From Bacteroidota bacterium (lineage in GTDB: Bacteria; Bacteroidota; Bacteroidia; AKYH767-A; OLB10), in contig JADJOA010000002.1 of the NCBI GenBank assembly GCA_016714005.1, forward strand, positions 558,001 through 622,000: DNA of 64,000 nt, read 5' to 3'. The position numbers and the translations under genes are program-made. The notes under the pieces were generated by a model. That model ran no database searches, was not told where the DNA came from, and saw nothing but the letters and a program-made list of their open reading frames with translations. This document shows, piece after piece, positions 1 through 9,159 of the stretch (positions within the stretch are counted from its first letter, which is position 1; each line of letters starts with the position of its first letter).

Positions 1-6
1 ATAAAA

Positions 7-353
7 ATGAGTAAGAGAATTTTAATACTATGTGTGTTTTCGGCATTGCTTAGCAGTTGCTATTATGATGTGGAAGAGGAATTGTACCCACAAAAAATAA
101 TTGTAACTTGTCTGATATTACTTACTCTACAAAAATTAAATTGATAGTTGCACAAAACTGCGCACTTAGCGGATGCCATGTTGCAGGCGCACAGCAGCCC
201 GATTTATCTGATTATAATAAACTGAATTCAAATGTCTCGCGTGTTAACGAACGGGCTGTGGTAGGCAAAACAATGCCACCATCAAGCCCTTTAAATAGTT
301 GCGATATTGAAGCACTTAAAGCATGGATTGACGGAGGGGCACCTAACAATTAA
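7..353 (+). CDS. Small c-type-cytochrome-like lipoprotein (frameshifted)
   Basis: The ATG at 7 opens a lipoprotein signal peptide (MSKRILILCVFSALLSSC; lipobox LLSSC). The frame breaks in the A-run at 92-97; adding one A joins it to the remaining ~80 residues. The mature part carries NCALSGCH, a CX4CH motif that resembles a haem c attachment site with a longer spacer. It ends in MPPSSPLNSCDIEALKAWIDGGAP, typical of the small Bacteroidota cytochrome-domain proteins that resemble planctomycete cytochrome C domains. It starts an apparent operon with the OB-fold, YceI and DUF5777 genes that follow with short gaps. Haem binding is inferred from the motif. The frameshift is probably a sequencing error. 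Confidence 0.65.
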
Positions 354-367
354 TCTTAAATTCGGTT

Positions 368-788
368 ATGAGAAAAAAAATAATTCTTGGAGTAGTAGTA
401 ATAATTGCAATGGGTATAGCCACCGGGCTTTATTACTATAATAAACCTGTAGAGTCGTTAAAAAATAAAACAGCTGACATAAAAGTCACGTCCGAAAAAC
501 TCTTCACTGATTTTTCTACTAATGAAGAAAATGCAAACACAGTTTATCTCAATAAAATAATTAATGTTGCAGGAAGTGTTACAGGTATAAATAAAAACAA
601 TGATGGAAGCGTAACATTGCAACTTCAATCAGGCGATGCAATAGGAAGTGTTACATGCAAAATGGAAGTAAGTGAAACAGATAAAGCGTATAAGGGTAAC
701 ATCAGGTACTATGGTATCGGTAAACGGAATTTGTACAGGATATTTAATGGATGTGGTAATGGTTAATTGCAGTTTAACAGAAAAATAA
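368..788 (+). CDS. Membrane-anchored OB-fold (tRNA_anti-like) protein, frameshifted near its end
   Basis: The protein has an N-terminal membrane anchor (IILGVVVIIAMGIATGLYYY). It then has a ~100-residue domain resembling the tRNA_anti-like OB-fold family of Bacteroidota (VYLNKIINVAGSVTGI, GSVTLQLQSGDAIGSVTCKM). The frame is lost at the GGG near 694. Dropping one G gives a natural tail (VSVNGICTGYLMDVVMVNCS) that stops at 788 rather than 766. It lies 14 bp after the haem lipoprotein and 23 bp before the YceI gene. These families commonly travel together in Bacteroidota. Function is unknown; the OB-fold suggests ligand or periplasmic partner binding, not necessarily nucleic acid. Confidence 0.6.
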
Positions 789-811
789 ATTTTAAACAAA
801 TAATTACAGAT

Positions 812-1372
812 ATGATAATAAAAACAATTTCATTTGCAGTGGTAGCTTTGCTTGTTACCTCAGTTGGTTTAGCGCAGGACAAGTATTTTACCAAAGAAGG
901 AAAAATTACATTTTACTCTAAAACACCGGTTGAAGAATTTGATGCAGTTAACTCTGCCGGTTTAAGTATTATAGATACAAAAACCGGAGCTATAGAAATG
1001 TCGGTACTTATAAAAGCATTTGAGTTTAAAAAAGATTTAATGCAGCAGCACTTCAACGAAAACTATATGGAGAGTGACAAATTTCCTAAGGCTGTTTTTA
1101 AAGGAACAATTAGCAATATAGCGGAAATAAATTTTACAAAACCCGGCACCTACAAGGCTGGTATTGATGGTAAACTTACCATGCATGGTGTAACACGAGA
1201 TATTACTGTTGATGCAATATTTATTGTAAGCATAGCGGGTGTAATTGCGAAATCAGAATTTATTGCATTGCTTGACGATTACAATATTAAAGTGCCCGGG
1301 GTGGTTAAAAATCAAATAAGCCAGCAAATAAAAGTTGAAATAGATAATACTTATAAACCTTACGTTAAATAG
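812..1372 (+). CDS. YceI-family periplasmic protein
   Basis: This is a YceI-like lipocalin-fold protein of 186 residues. The signal peptide is MIIKTISFAVVALLVTSVGLAQ. The core has the family pattern: EGKITFYSKTPVEEFDAVNS at the N-terminus, then FKKDLMQQHFNENYMESDKFPKA, then GKLTMHGVTRDITV. I chose the ATG at 812 because it begins directly at the signal peptide; the open frame extends upstream without a credible leader. YceI proteins bind amphiphilic isoprenoids such as polyprenyl chains in the periplasm. Here it is the third gene of a cytochrome-like/OB/YceI/DUF5777 operon, which suggests an envelope or respiratory role. That role is an inference. Confidence 0.85.
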   Translation: MIIKTISFAVVALLVTSVGLAQDKYFTKEGKITFYSKTPVEEFDAVNSAGLSIIDTKTGAIEMSVLIKAFEFKKDLMQQHFNENYMESDKFPKAVFKGTISNIAEINFTKPGTYKAGIDGKLTMHGVTRDITVDAIFIVSIAGVIAKSEFIALLDDYNIKVPGVVKNQISQQIKVEIDNTYKPYVK

Positions 1373-1379
1373 ATTTGTC

Positions 1380-2270
1380 ATGCAAACCAGATTAATCCTG
1401 TTTTTTTTAATATTTTATATAAAAAGCGCAAGCGCTCAACAACCTGATTTACTTTCGCTTGTTGAAGACGAAAAGCAGCCAAAAGAATTTGTAAAAAACT
1501 CATACAAATCTACACGGGTAATTATGAGCCACTCTTTGGAAAATTTAGCAGGAGGTGTTTTAGACTTTAGAATACTCCACCGTTTTGGTATGATTAACGA
1601 AGGCGCTTACCAGTTTTTTGGTTTGGATCAGGCTACTATTCGTTTAGGGTTAGATTATGCCGTTACGGACAGGCTTACCGTTGGCATTGGGCGCAGCAGT
1701 TATAAAAAAGAAGTTGACGGTTTTGTAAAATATAAATTGTTGTGGCAGGCTACAGGACCAAAATCTTCTCCGGTATCTGTTATTTACGTGGGCGGCACCA
1801 CAGTTAATGGTTTAAAATTTGAAGATGAGGAAGTAGAAAATTATTTTACATCGCGCCTCGGTTATTATCACCAACTAATAATAGGGCGAAAATTTTCTGA
1901 AAGCCTTACACTGCAAATTGCTCCCACATTTTTACATTTAAATATTGTACCCGAAACCCTTAACCGCCACGATATTTATGGAGCACAATTAGGCGGAAGA
2001 ATAAAACTCACCAAACGATTAGCGCTTACTGCCGATTATGTTTTTGTTGCCAACGGAAAAGATGGAGATGTAGAATACAAGCATCCTTTATCAATTGGTT
2101 TTGATATTGAAACAGGCGGACATGTTTTTCAATTGCATTTTACAAATGCAACCGGCGTGAACGAGCGCGCCTTTATTACCGAAACACAAGGCGACTGGGG
2201 CAAAGGCGATATTCAGTTTGGGTTTAATATTTCAAGGGTGTTTACTATTAAAGATAAGAGAAAGAAGTAG
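1380..2270 (+). CDS. DUF5777 family beta-barrel protein
   Basis: The product is 296 residues with a signal peptide (MQTRLILFFLIFYIKSASAQ). The body resembles the Bacteroidota DUF5777 family: MSHSLENLAGGVLDFRILHRFG near residue 50, LDQATIRLGLDYAVTDRLTVGIGRS, and alternating beta-strand repeats to a C-terminal GFNISRVFTIK. The pattern suggests an outer-membrane barrel. It starts 7 bp after the YceI stop and ends the operon. In this phylum the family typically accompanies YceI and c-type-cytochrome-domain proteins. No catalytic motif is visible and function is unknown. Confidence 0.75.
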   Translation: MQTRLILFFLIFYIKSASAQQPDLLSLVEDEKQPKEFVKNSYKSTRVIMSHSLENLAGGVLDFRILHRFGMINEGAYQFFGLDQATIRLGLDYAVTDRLTVGIGRSSYKKEVDGFVKYKLLWQATGPKSSPVSVIYVGGTTVNGLKFEDEEVENYFTSRLGYYHQLIIGRKFSESLTLQIAPTFLHLNIVPETLNRHDIYGAQLGGRIKLTKRLALTADYVFVANGKDGDVEYKHPLSIGFDIETGGHVFQLHFTNATGVNERAFITETQGDWGKGDIQFGFNISRVFTIKDKRKK

Positions 2271-2351
2271 TTCTTTTAGTTATTACGTTTATCTGGTTTT
2301 TAAAATATCTTTAACCCTTTATCGTTACCACATCAGCCAATTAAACAAACT

Positions 2352-5106
2352 GTGCAACCAGTCCACAGGCGTTTTAAATATTACTTTCTTTTCTTGTTGT
2401 TGCTTTGCTACGCATACACTGGCAGCGCACAATATATTTCCATTAGAGGCACAGTAACCGATACCACTCAACAAACTACCGTAACCAATGCAGTAATAAT
2501 GGCGGTACGTTTGCAGGATTCTTTGCTTACTTCTTTTACACGCTCAAACGACAGCGGAAATTTTTACCTGCAAAAACTTCCCATTGATACTTTTCAAATA
2601 ATTATTTCGCATCCTTTATTCAGCGATAAACTTTTATTTGTGTTAGGAAACAATACTGAAACTGTTATTGATTTTGGAAAAATTCAAATGCCCTCAAAAT
2701 CTATTACGCTTAACGAAGTTGCCATTTATGGTTACCGTGACCCAGTGTATTATAAAGGCGATACGTTGGTGTATGTTGCCGATTCGTTTAAAGTAAAAGA
2801 AAATGCTGTGGTAGAAGATTTGCTAAAAAAACTACCCGGCATCAAGGTAGATGTAAGCGGAAAAATTTTTTCGCAGGGGAAAGCCGTTGACCAGGTGTTA
2901 GTAGATGGCGATGAGTTTTTTGGCAGCGACCCTACAATGGCAACAAAAAATTTAGCTGCCACAAGTGTTGAAACTGTAAACGTGTATGAAAAGAAAAACG
3001 AAAACGCAACCGATGGCAGCACTTCTGAAACAATTAAAGTGCTGGATTTAAAATTAAAGGAAGATGCAAAGAAAGGTTACTTCGGAAAGGTAAGTGCGGG
3101 TACAGACTTTAATCAGTTTTTTGAAGGAAGCGCTTTGCTAAACAGATTTAAAGGTGCCCAAAAAATTTCGGTGTTTGCATTGCAAAGCAACACTCCGCGT
3201 TCTTCTTTTGGGTGGGAAGACATTAATCAATACGGCTTAAATGATGAGCGCAATAGTTTTTCTAACGATGATGGTGAAACTTATTACTGGTTTGGCAACA
3301 ACCAACCGCAAGCTATTACCACCAATTTAAAAACAGGCATTTACTTTAACGATAAAATTACCGCTACCTCCAAGTTATTGATGAATTACGGTTACAATCA
3401 ATCAGACAGTAAAGAAGAAAGCAACTCTACATCTCAATTTTTTAGAAGACACTACTTACTTTACAAAGAATCAAAACAATAATGAACGAGAACAAAAAAA
3501 TCATACATTAAATGCAACCATCAAACAAACACTTGATTCATTAACAGATTTGGAAATAACAGGCAGGTTAAAACTATCAGAAAGCGAAAGCAATCGTTTC
3601 GATGCCAATAACTTTTTAAGCAATGAAAATGTTTTAACACGAAGCACTTCAACTAATAACAACTCCTCTGCCAAAGGCAACGATTGGGGAACATCTGCCA
3701 AACTGATTAAAAACTTTGGCAAACGCGAACGAAAATTTGTTGCCAGTTTCGGTTTAGCAGGAGTTGATAATGAGAGCGAAGGAATTCTTAAAATTAATGA
3801 AAAAAACCTTGTGGATAGCAGTCTTGAATACGATACTACCAACCAGAAAAAAATTTCTGAAAACAACAGAATTACTCACCGGGCATCGGCAGAGTTTACA
3901 GAGCCTATTACACAAAAAATAAAAATTGAAATTTCGTATGATATAAATGCCGCATACAACAAACAAAACCGGCAGGCTTTTGATGCTGTTGGAGATGAAT
4001 ACATAACTGAAAACAGCTCACTCACAAATTATTTTAAAACATCGCGCACAGTGCAGCGCGCAGGACTAAAGTTTATTTACGATGTAAAAAAACAAACCTT
4101 AACTATTGGCTTGCGGTTTAGAAATGTGTTTGCCAAAAACGAAAATGTAAGCAGCAATCAATCCATCACGCAAAACATCAATAACATTTTACCTTATGCA
4201 CGTTACCGCTATAAGTTCACCGATAACCAATCGCTGGCAGTGGGTTACTCAACCGATTCGAAACAACCTGACTTCACTCAGTTGCAGCCAGTGACAGATA
4301 ACAGCAATCCTAATTTTATTACCAACGGTAACCCCGGTTTGGTGCCTTCCTATTCTCACAACTTTAATCTTAACTACAATCAATACAAACCTGTGTCGCA
4401 GCAAAGCATGTGGATGGGTGCCAATTTTTCTTTCACAAATAATGCATTTGCAAACCTGCGTGTTATTGATAGCATCGGGCGCACCATTTCCACTCCCGTA
4501 AATGTTGACGGCAATTACAATGTAAGTGCTTATGCCAATGTTAACCTATCGCTCTTCAAGAAAAAACTTTCATTAAACCCAGGTGCCGATTTTAATTACA
4601 CCAGCAATGCAAATTTTATTGATGGCAAACGCAACACCTCCACTAATTTTAGTTACAACGCTAACACAGATATTACTTTTGAAACCGAAAAATTAGAACT
4701 GAGTGCAGGAATAGAGGCTGAAAATAACTTCACATCTTCCACCATTAACACACTTAGCGACCAGCGCTACAGCACCATTGAATATCGAAGTTCTTTGCTT
4801 TATACGTTTCCTAAAAAATTAAAGTTTGAAAGTGCTGCCACTTACACAACAGATTCCCGCAGACAGCAAGGCTACAACAATAAAATTTTAAGGATTGACG
4901 CATCACTCGAAAAAACATTTTTAAAATCAGAGAACTTATTGGTGATAGTTTCTGTAAACGATTTGCTCAACAAAAGCATTAGCAGCCGCAGAACTACCGA
5001 AGACAATGTAACTACCGACATTAATTCGAAAGTTATAGCACGTTACATTTTATTTAAAGTGGTTTATAAATTTAAAAACAAAGGAAAGGAAGGTGGTGAT
5101 GAATAG
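2352..5106 (+). CDS. Outer-membrane beta-barrel with carboxypeptidase-regulatory domain (frameshifted)
   Basis: A ~918-residue barrel in two frames. The break is in the T-run near 3438-3443; removing one T restores continuity (STSQFLEDTTYFTKNQNNNE). The N-terminus is a signal peptide (YYFLFLLLLCYAYTGSAQ) after a GTG start. Next comes a carboxypeptidase-D-regulatory-like domain (~25-110), a plug-like segment (NAVVEDLLKKLPGIKVDVSG, VLVDGDEFFGSDPTMATKNL) and a C-terminal barrel of the OMP_b-brl_3 type. It overlaps the GLPGLI gene by 8 bp, a frequent pairing in Bacteroidota. TonB-linked import or signalling is possible, but no TonB box is obvious. Start choice is uncertain. Confidence 0.8.
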
Positions 5107-5824
5107 ATTGAAAATTCTTTCGCTTCTATTTTTATTGATCCTATCATTTGATGCCATATCACAAATCACTTCAGGCAAAATTATTTATGAACGCAGAACC
5201 AATCTTTATAAAAAATTTAAAGACAGCGATTGGGTACGAAATAATTTAAAAGAGCGCGACAAGAACAAAATAGATTTTTTTGAATTGTATTTCAGTGATT
5301 CACTAACTGTTTTTAAACCACAAGAAAACGAACTAAAGGAAATGTATGGTTGGGCTACAGAAAAAAACACGGTCTATCAAAATTTGAATACAGAAACACG
5401 ATTGACAAGTACAGAAGTGTGGGGCGAACATGTTTGGTTAAAAGATTCATTATATAACCGCCAATGGAAAATAACCGACAGCAAAAGAAATATCGCTGGC
5501 TACAACTGCCGTAAAGCTATTTGGAATGCCAATGACAGCACAAAAATTTATGCGTGGTTTTGCAATGAGATAAATACTTCAACCGGTCCCGAAAGTTTTG
5601 TAGGCTTACCCGGTGCAATACTTGGTATAGCTACGGAAGATGGTGGAGTAGTTTACTTTGCTAAGAGTGTTGAGCAAATAAAGCCTGATGTTGCAACACT
5701 CCTTCCACCCAAAATAAAAAAAACAATTTACAACCCCAAAGAATTAAAAGACGAACTGCAATTGCAATACGGCAAAATGCCCTGGGGAAAAGAAATGCTG
5801 AAGAATTTATTTGGGTGGTGGTAG
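5099..5824 (+). CDS. GLPGLI family protein
   Basis: The product is 241 residues with a signal peptide (MNRLKILSLLFLLILSFDAISQ). It carries the GLPGLI hallmark as SFVGLPGAILGIATEDGG near residue 170, preceded by NIAGYNCRKAIW. That pattern defines the family in Bacteroidota. The ATG at 5099 is preferred over the two GTG codons just before it because a purine-rich stretch (GGAAAGGAAGG) sits at the right distance. The start overlaps the stop of the upstream barrel gene, implying translational coupling. The family is secreted or periplasmic and of unknown function, and usually accompanies such barrels. Confidence 0.88.
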   Translation: MNRLKILSLLFLLILSFDAISQITSGKIIYERRTNLYKKFKDSDWVRNNLKERDKNKIDFFELYFSDSLTVFKPQENELKEMYGWATEKNTVYQNLNTETRLTSTEVWGEHVWLKDSLYNRQWKITDSKRNIAGYNCRKAIWNANDSTKIYAWFCNEINTSTGPESFVGLPGAILGIATEDGGVVYFAKSVEQIKPDVATLLPPKIKKTIYNPKELKDELQLQYGKMPWGKEMLKNLFGWW

Positions 5825-5826
5825 TT

Positions 5827-6327
5827 TTAATTACATGTTGCCCTCACACTCACAACTTTGGCAGTAGAACCATCAGTGCAGGAAATTTTACAGAAAGTAT
5901 AAACCTTACTGCTACCTGAATCGGTTACTTTAATAGTTCCTGCTGTGCCATGCCATGATGTCGCAGTGTTGTAATACTCAACAAACACCTGTCCTGCGGC
6001 AATACTGCTTGCATTAGGTGTAACGGTATAGTCGCCCACTGCAGGCGCTGCTCCGTTAAAAACCATTACAACTCCTTTAGGTGAAGTAGAACTTGTATCA
6101 CTCATGTGCTCTGAGTAATAAGTACCGGCAAAAGGGCTAAAGCAATTGCTTTTAATAATTGCTGCCTGCGTTCCATCTAAAACAATTGCATTAGCCGAAA
6201 GACTGCACTCATCTGTTGAAGGAGTTTGAGGTGTTGCAGTTTCTTCTTCGTTATCTTTTTTGCACGAGGTAAATGAAAGGAGAATAACAGGTAAAATAGT
6301 TGCTAAAAATTTTTTTGAATAGTTCAT
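5827..6327 (-). CDS. Lipoprotein of unknown function
   Basis: The product is 166 residues with a clear lipobox (MNYSKKFLATILPVILLSFTSC). An acidic and threonine-rich linker follows, then a small probably all-beta domain with four further cysteines (DECSLSAN, KSNCFSPF, YTFCKISCTDGS, VRATCN) that could form disulphides. The segment ATSWHGTAGTIKVTDSG looks like a surface strand-turn-strand. I do not recognise a family. It stands alone on the minus strand between the GLPGLI gene (convergent, 2 bp apart) and glnN. Surface exposure is likely but unproven. Confidence 0.7.
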   Translation of the reverse strand: MNYSKKFLATILPVILLSFTSCKKDNEEETATPQTPSTDECSLSANAIVLDGTQAAIIKSNCFSPFAGTYYSEHMSDTSSTSPKGVVMVFNGAAPAVGDYTVTPNASSIAAGQVFVEYYNTATSWHGTAGTIKVTDSGSSKVYTFCKISCTDGSTAKVVSVRATCN

Positions 6328-6441
6328 TTTTTTTGACTTTAAAATTTATACCGCAAACATATTTCTACAAAAGCCCTTCGCCAATACCCTGTAATCGGTA
6401 AATTGATATACCGTTAAACACGTATAGAATTTTTATTTATT

Positions 6442-6485
6442 AAAAGCGAAAGCCCAATAGAAAATTCAATTGGGCTTTCGCTTTT
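6442..6485 (-). terminator. Stem-loop terminator after glnN
   Basis: A 17-bp perfect inverted repeat (AAAAGCGAAAGCCCAAT and its complement) surrounds a 10-nt loop. It lies just downstream of the glnN stop and is followed on the minus strand by an AT-rich tract. Confidence 0.75.
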
Positions 6486-6500
6486 AAACTTGATTTTATT

Positions 6501-8690
6501 TTACCTGATCGTAACCAATTCCCGGTATTTAACCATTGGCCACATCTCATCATCAATCATCATTTCCAATGAATCAACATGATCGCGAATTACATCAAAG
6601 TTTACTTTTACTTTATCGCAGTAAGCTATTGCTTTATCGCGAATGCTTGATAAATTGTTGGCTTTATCGCGTACAGCACTCATGGTATCTACATTTTTCT
6701 TAATGCCGTTAATGTGAGTGCTCAATTCTTTCAGCATTTCAATTTGTGTGCTGAACGCTTCTGCTTTTAAACCACAGTCTTTTAAGTTGTCAACGTTTTC
6801 AGCAATTAAAGTCTGGTAGCGAATAGCGGTAGGTACAATATGGTTCATTGCCAAATCGCCCATTACACGGCTTTCAATTTCAATCTTCTTGATATAAGTC
6901 TCCAACATAATTTCATGGCGTGCTTCTGCTTCGCGGTGACTAAAAATGTTCATCTCCTCAAATAATGCTAAAGATTTTTTCGTAACAAAAGCATCCAATG
7001 CAACGGGTGTTGTGGTAAAATTACTTAAGCCGCGCTTCTTTGCTTCTTTCTTCCATTCATCACTGTATCCGTTTCCTTCAAAACGAATTGCTTTTGAATC
7101 AACAATGTATTTGCGAAGTATGCGGAGAATAGCTTCGTCCTTCTTTACATTTTTCTTTATAACGGCATCCACTTCTTTTTTAAATTCTTCCAGCTGTTTT
7201 GCAACAATAGTGTTCAGCACCATCATTGCATTTGATGAGTTGGCAGAAGAGCCCACAGCGCGGAACTCAAATTTATTTCCGGTAAATGCGAATGGGGATG
7301 TACGGTTACGATCTGTGTTATCTAAAAGTATTTCAGGAATTTTTCCAATGTTAAGTTTGAGGTCTGTCTTTTGTTCGGGGCTCATCTTTTTATCGTTAAC
7401 CGATTTCTCTATATCATCCAACACTCTTGATAATTGCGCGCCTAAGAAAATACTCATAATAGCTGGAGGCGCTTCATTTGCACCAAGCCTGTGATCATTA
7501 CTTGCAGATGCAATACTTGCACGTAATAAATCGGCATGTTCATGCACAGCTTTTATAATGTTGATAAAGAAAGTGAGGAACATTAAATTGCTCTTGGGAT
7601 TTCCACCTGGCGATAAAAGATTTTTTCCGGTGTTGGTTCCCAAACTCCAGTTGTTGTGCTTACCGCTTCCGTTAATACCTGCATACGGTTTTTCGTGCAA
7701 CAACACTTTAAAGTTATGCCTGCGTGCAATTTTGTCCATCAAATCCATCAGCAACTGATTATGATCAACCGCTAAATTTATTTCTTCAAATATTGGGGCA
7801 CATTCAAATTGAGATGGTGCGACTTCATTATGTCTTGTTTTTAATGGAATACCCAATTTGTATGATTCAATTTCAAAATCATGCATAAATGCAATTACGC
7901 GATCAGGAATAGAACCAAAGTAATGATCTTCTAACTGCTGTCCCTTTGCAGGGGAATGACCAAATACGGTCCTGCCGGTAATAGATAAATCTGGTCGTGC
8001 ATTTGCAAGTGCAGTATCAACCAAAAAATATTCCTGCTCTATACAAAGCGTGGCTGAAACTTTGTTAATGTCCTTATCAAAATACTCGCATACGGCTACT
8101 GCGGCTTTATCTAAAGCATGTAAGGCTTTTAATAAGGGCGCTTTGTAATCTAAGGTCTCACCCGTGTAAGAAACGAATACTGTTGGAATACACAACGTTT
8201 TTCCATTTGGGCTTTCCATTAAAAATGCAGGTGATGATGGATCCCATGCTGTGTAGCCGCGTGCTTCAAATGTATTACGTATTCCTCCACTCGGAAAGCT
8301 TGACGCATCAGGCTCTTGCTGTACCAATGCGCCTGATGAAAAAGTTTCAATTGCTGTATTATCATTTAAATCAAAAAATGAATCGTGCTTTTCGGCAGTC
8401 GCTCCTGTTAACGGTTGAAACCAGTGTGTGTAGTGTGTAGCGCCTTTGCTCATTGCCCACACTTTCATTCCATTGGCAATTTCACCGGCTATTTTGCGGT
8501 CAATTTTTGCACCGCTTTCTACAGCAGCCATTACTGCTTTAAAAGCATCCTTTGGTAGATACTTTTGCATGGCATCTTTATTAAAGACGTTGCTTCCATA
8601 GTAATCAGAAATTTTTTCTGATGGTGAAGCAACCCTCACAGGGATTCTGCCGTTAGATGTTTCTAAGGCACGTACTCTTACATTGTTCAT
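6501..8690 (-). CDS. glnN: Type III glutamine synthetase
   Basis: The protein is 729 residues, matching the usual length of GSIII. It makes glutamine from glutamate, ammonia and ATP. Visible features are the GSIII-specific N-terminal region (RIPVRVASPSEKISDYYG, FNKDAMQKYL), the catalytic beta-barrel segment with ATLCIEQEYFLV, the ATP/glutamate region ETHNEVAPSQ-like RHNEVAPSQFECAP, and KPYAGINGSGKHNNWSLG. The GSIII C-terminal helical region includes AMNHIVPTAIRYQ. I start at the ATG at 8690 (MNNVRVRALE); upstream codons encode a non-conserved stretch. A Bacteroidota promoter and a terminator flank it, so it is probably monocistronic. Confidence 0.97.
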   Translation of the reverse strand: MNNVRVRALETSNGRIPVRVASPSEKISDYYGSNVFNKDAMQKYLPKDAFKAVMAAVESGAKIDRKIAGEIANGMKVWAMSKGATHYTHWFQPLTGATAEKHDSFFDLNDNTAIETFSSGALVQQEPDASSFPSGGIRNTFEARGYTAWDPSSPAFLMESPNGKTLCIPTVFVSYTGETLDYKAPLLKALHALDKAAVAVCEYFDKDINKVSATLCIEQEYFLVDTALANARPDLSITGRTVFGHSPAKGQQLEDHYFGSIPDRVIAFMHDFEIESYKLGIPLKTRHNEVAPSQFECAPIFEEINLAVDHNQLLMDLMDKIARRHNFKVLLHEKPYAGINGSGKHNNWSLGTNTGKNLLSPGGNPKSNLMFLTFFINIIKAVHEHADLLRASIASASNDHRLGANEAPPAIMSIFLGAQLSRVLDDIEKSVNDKKMSPEQKTDLKLNIGKIPEILLDNTDRNRTSPFAFTGNKFEFRAVGSSANSSNAMMVLNTIVAKQLEEFKKEVDAVIKKNVKKDEAILRILRKYIVDSKAIRFEGNGYSDEWKKEAKKRGLSNFTTTPVALDAFVTKKSLALFEEMNIFSHREAEARHEIMLETYIKKIEIESRVMGDLAMNHIVPTAIRYQTLIAENVDNLKDCGLKAEAFSTQIEMLKELSTHINGIKKNVDTMSAVRDKANNLSSIRDKAIAYCDKVKVNFDVIRDHVDSLEMMIDDEMWPMVKYRELVTIR

Positions 8691-8715
8691 TTTTTGTTTT
8701 TTGTTAATTTCTGCG

Positions 8716-8747
8716 CAAGTATAGTGCAAAAATTGGGGGGTAAGCAA
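8716..8747 (-). promoter_or_regulatory. Candidate Bacteroidota promoter for glnN
   Basis: On the minus strand a TTG (8747-8745) is followed after 21 nt by TATACTTG (8723-8716). This is one mismatch from the TAnnTTTG -7 element of the primary Bacteroidota sigma factor. It lies 25 nt upstream of the glnN ATG. Confidence 0.45.
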
Positions 8748-8814
8748 GAAAAATGTCATTTTTTTTGACCATACCCCCTAAAAAACTATCATATAAGAGA
8801 AAAATTTTCGTTTT

Positions 8815-9083
8815 TTATGTCCTTGGGGTACTATTTTCAGGGGTTTGTATTTCAATTTTAGGCTCTTCATCTCTTATTCCCTTCTTTTCTTCACTGGGTG
8901 GTGGTGTTTTCATGCTATCCTCTATCTCTCGCTGTACACCACTCATTGCATCCTTAAACTCGCGGCTTGCTCTACCCATTCCCTTAGCTATGTCAGGAAT
9001 TTTTTTTGAGCCAAAAAAGAAAAGTATAAAAAGCATGATGACTAAAATTTCGCCACCACCAAGGTTATCCAAAAAAGAAGCAT
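8815..9083 (-). CDS. tatA: Sec-independent translocase TatA/E
   Basis: A TatA-type protein: a short N-terminal membrane helix (GGGEILVIMLFILFFFGSKK) ending in the conserved FG hinge. An amphipathic helix follows (IPDIAKGMGRASREFKDAM), then an acidic, proline-rich tail. The conserved reading begins at MDNLGGGE with only a TTG start. Adding one base to the homopolymer at 9071-9076 links it to an ATG at 9083 and gives MLLFLDNLGGGE, the usual family N-terminus. That indel is probably a sequencing error. TatA forms the protein-conducting part of the Tat pathway; tatC is not in this window. Confidence 0.9.
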
Positions 9084-9159
9084 ACCAATCATTGTTTAAT
9101 CAATTAAATTGAATAACTGTAAAAGTATTTGGTTATCGTATCTGAACATAATTTTTTTT

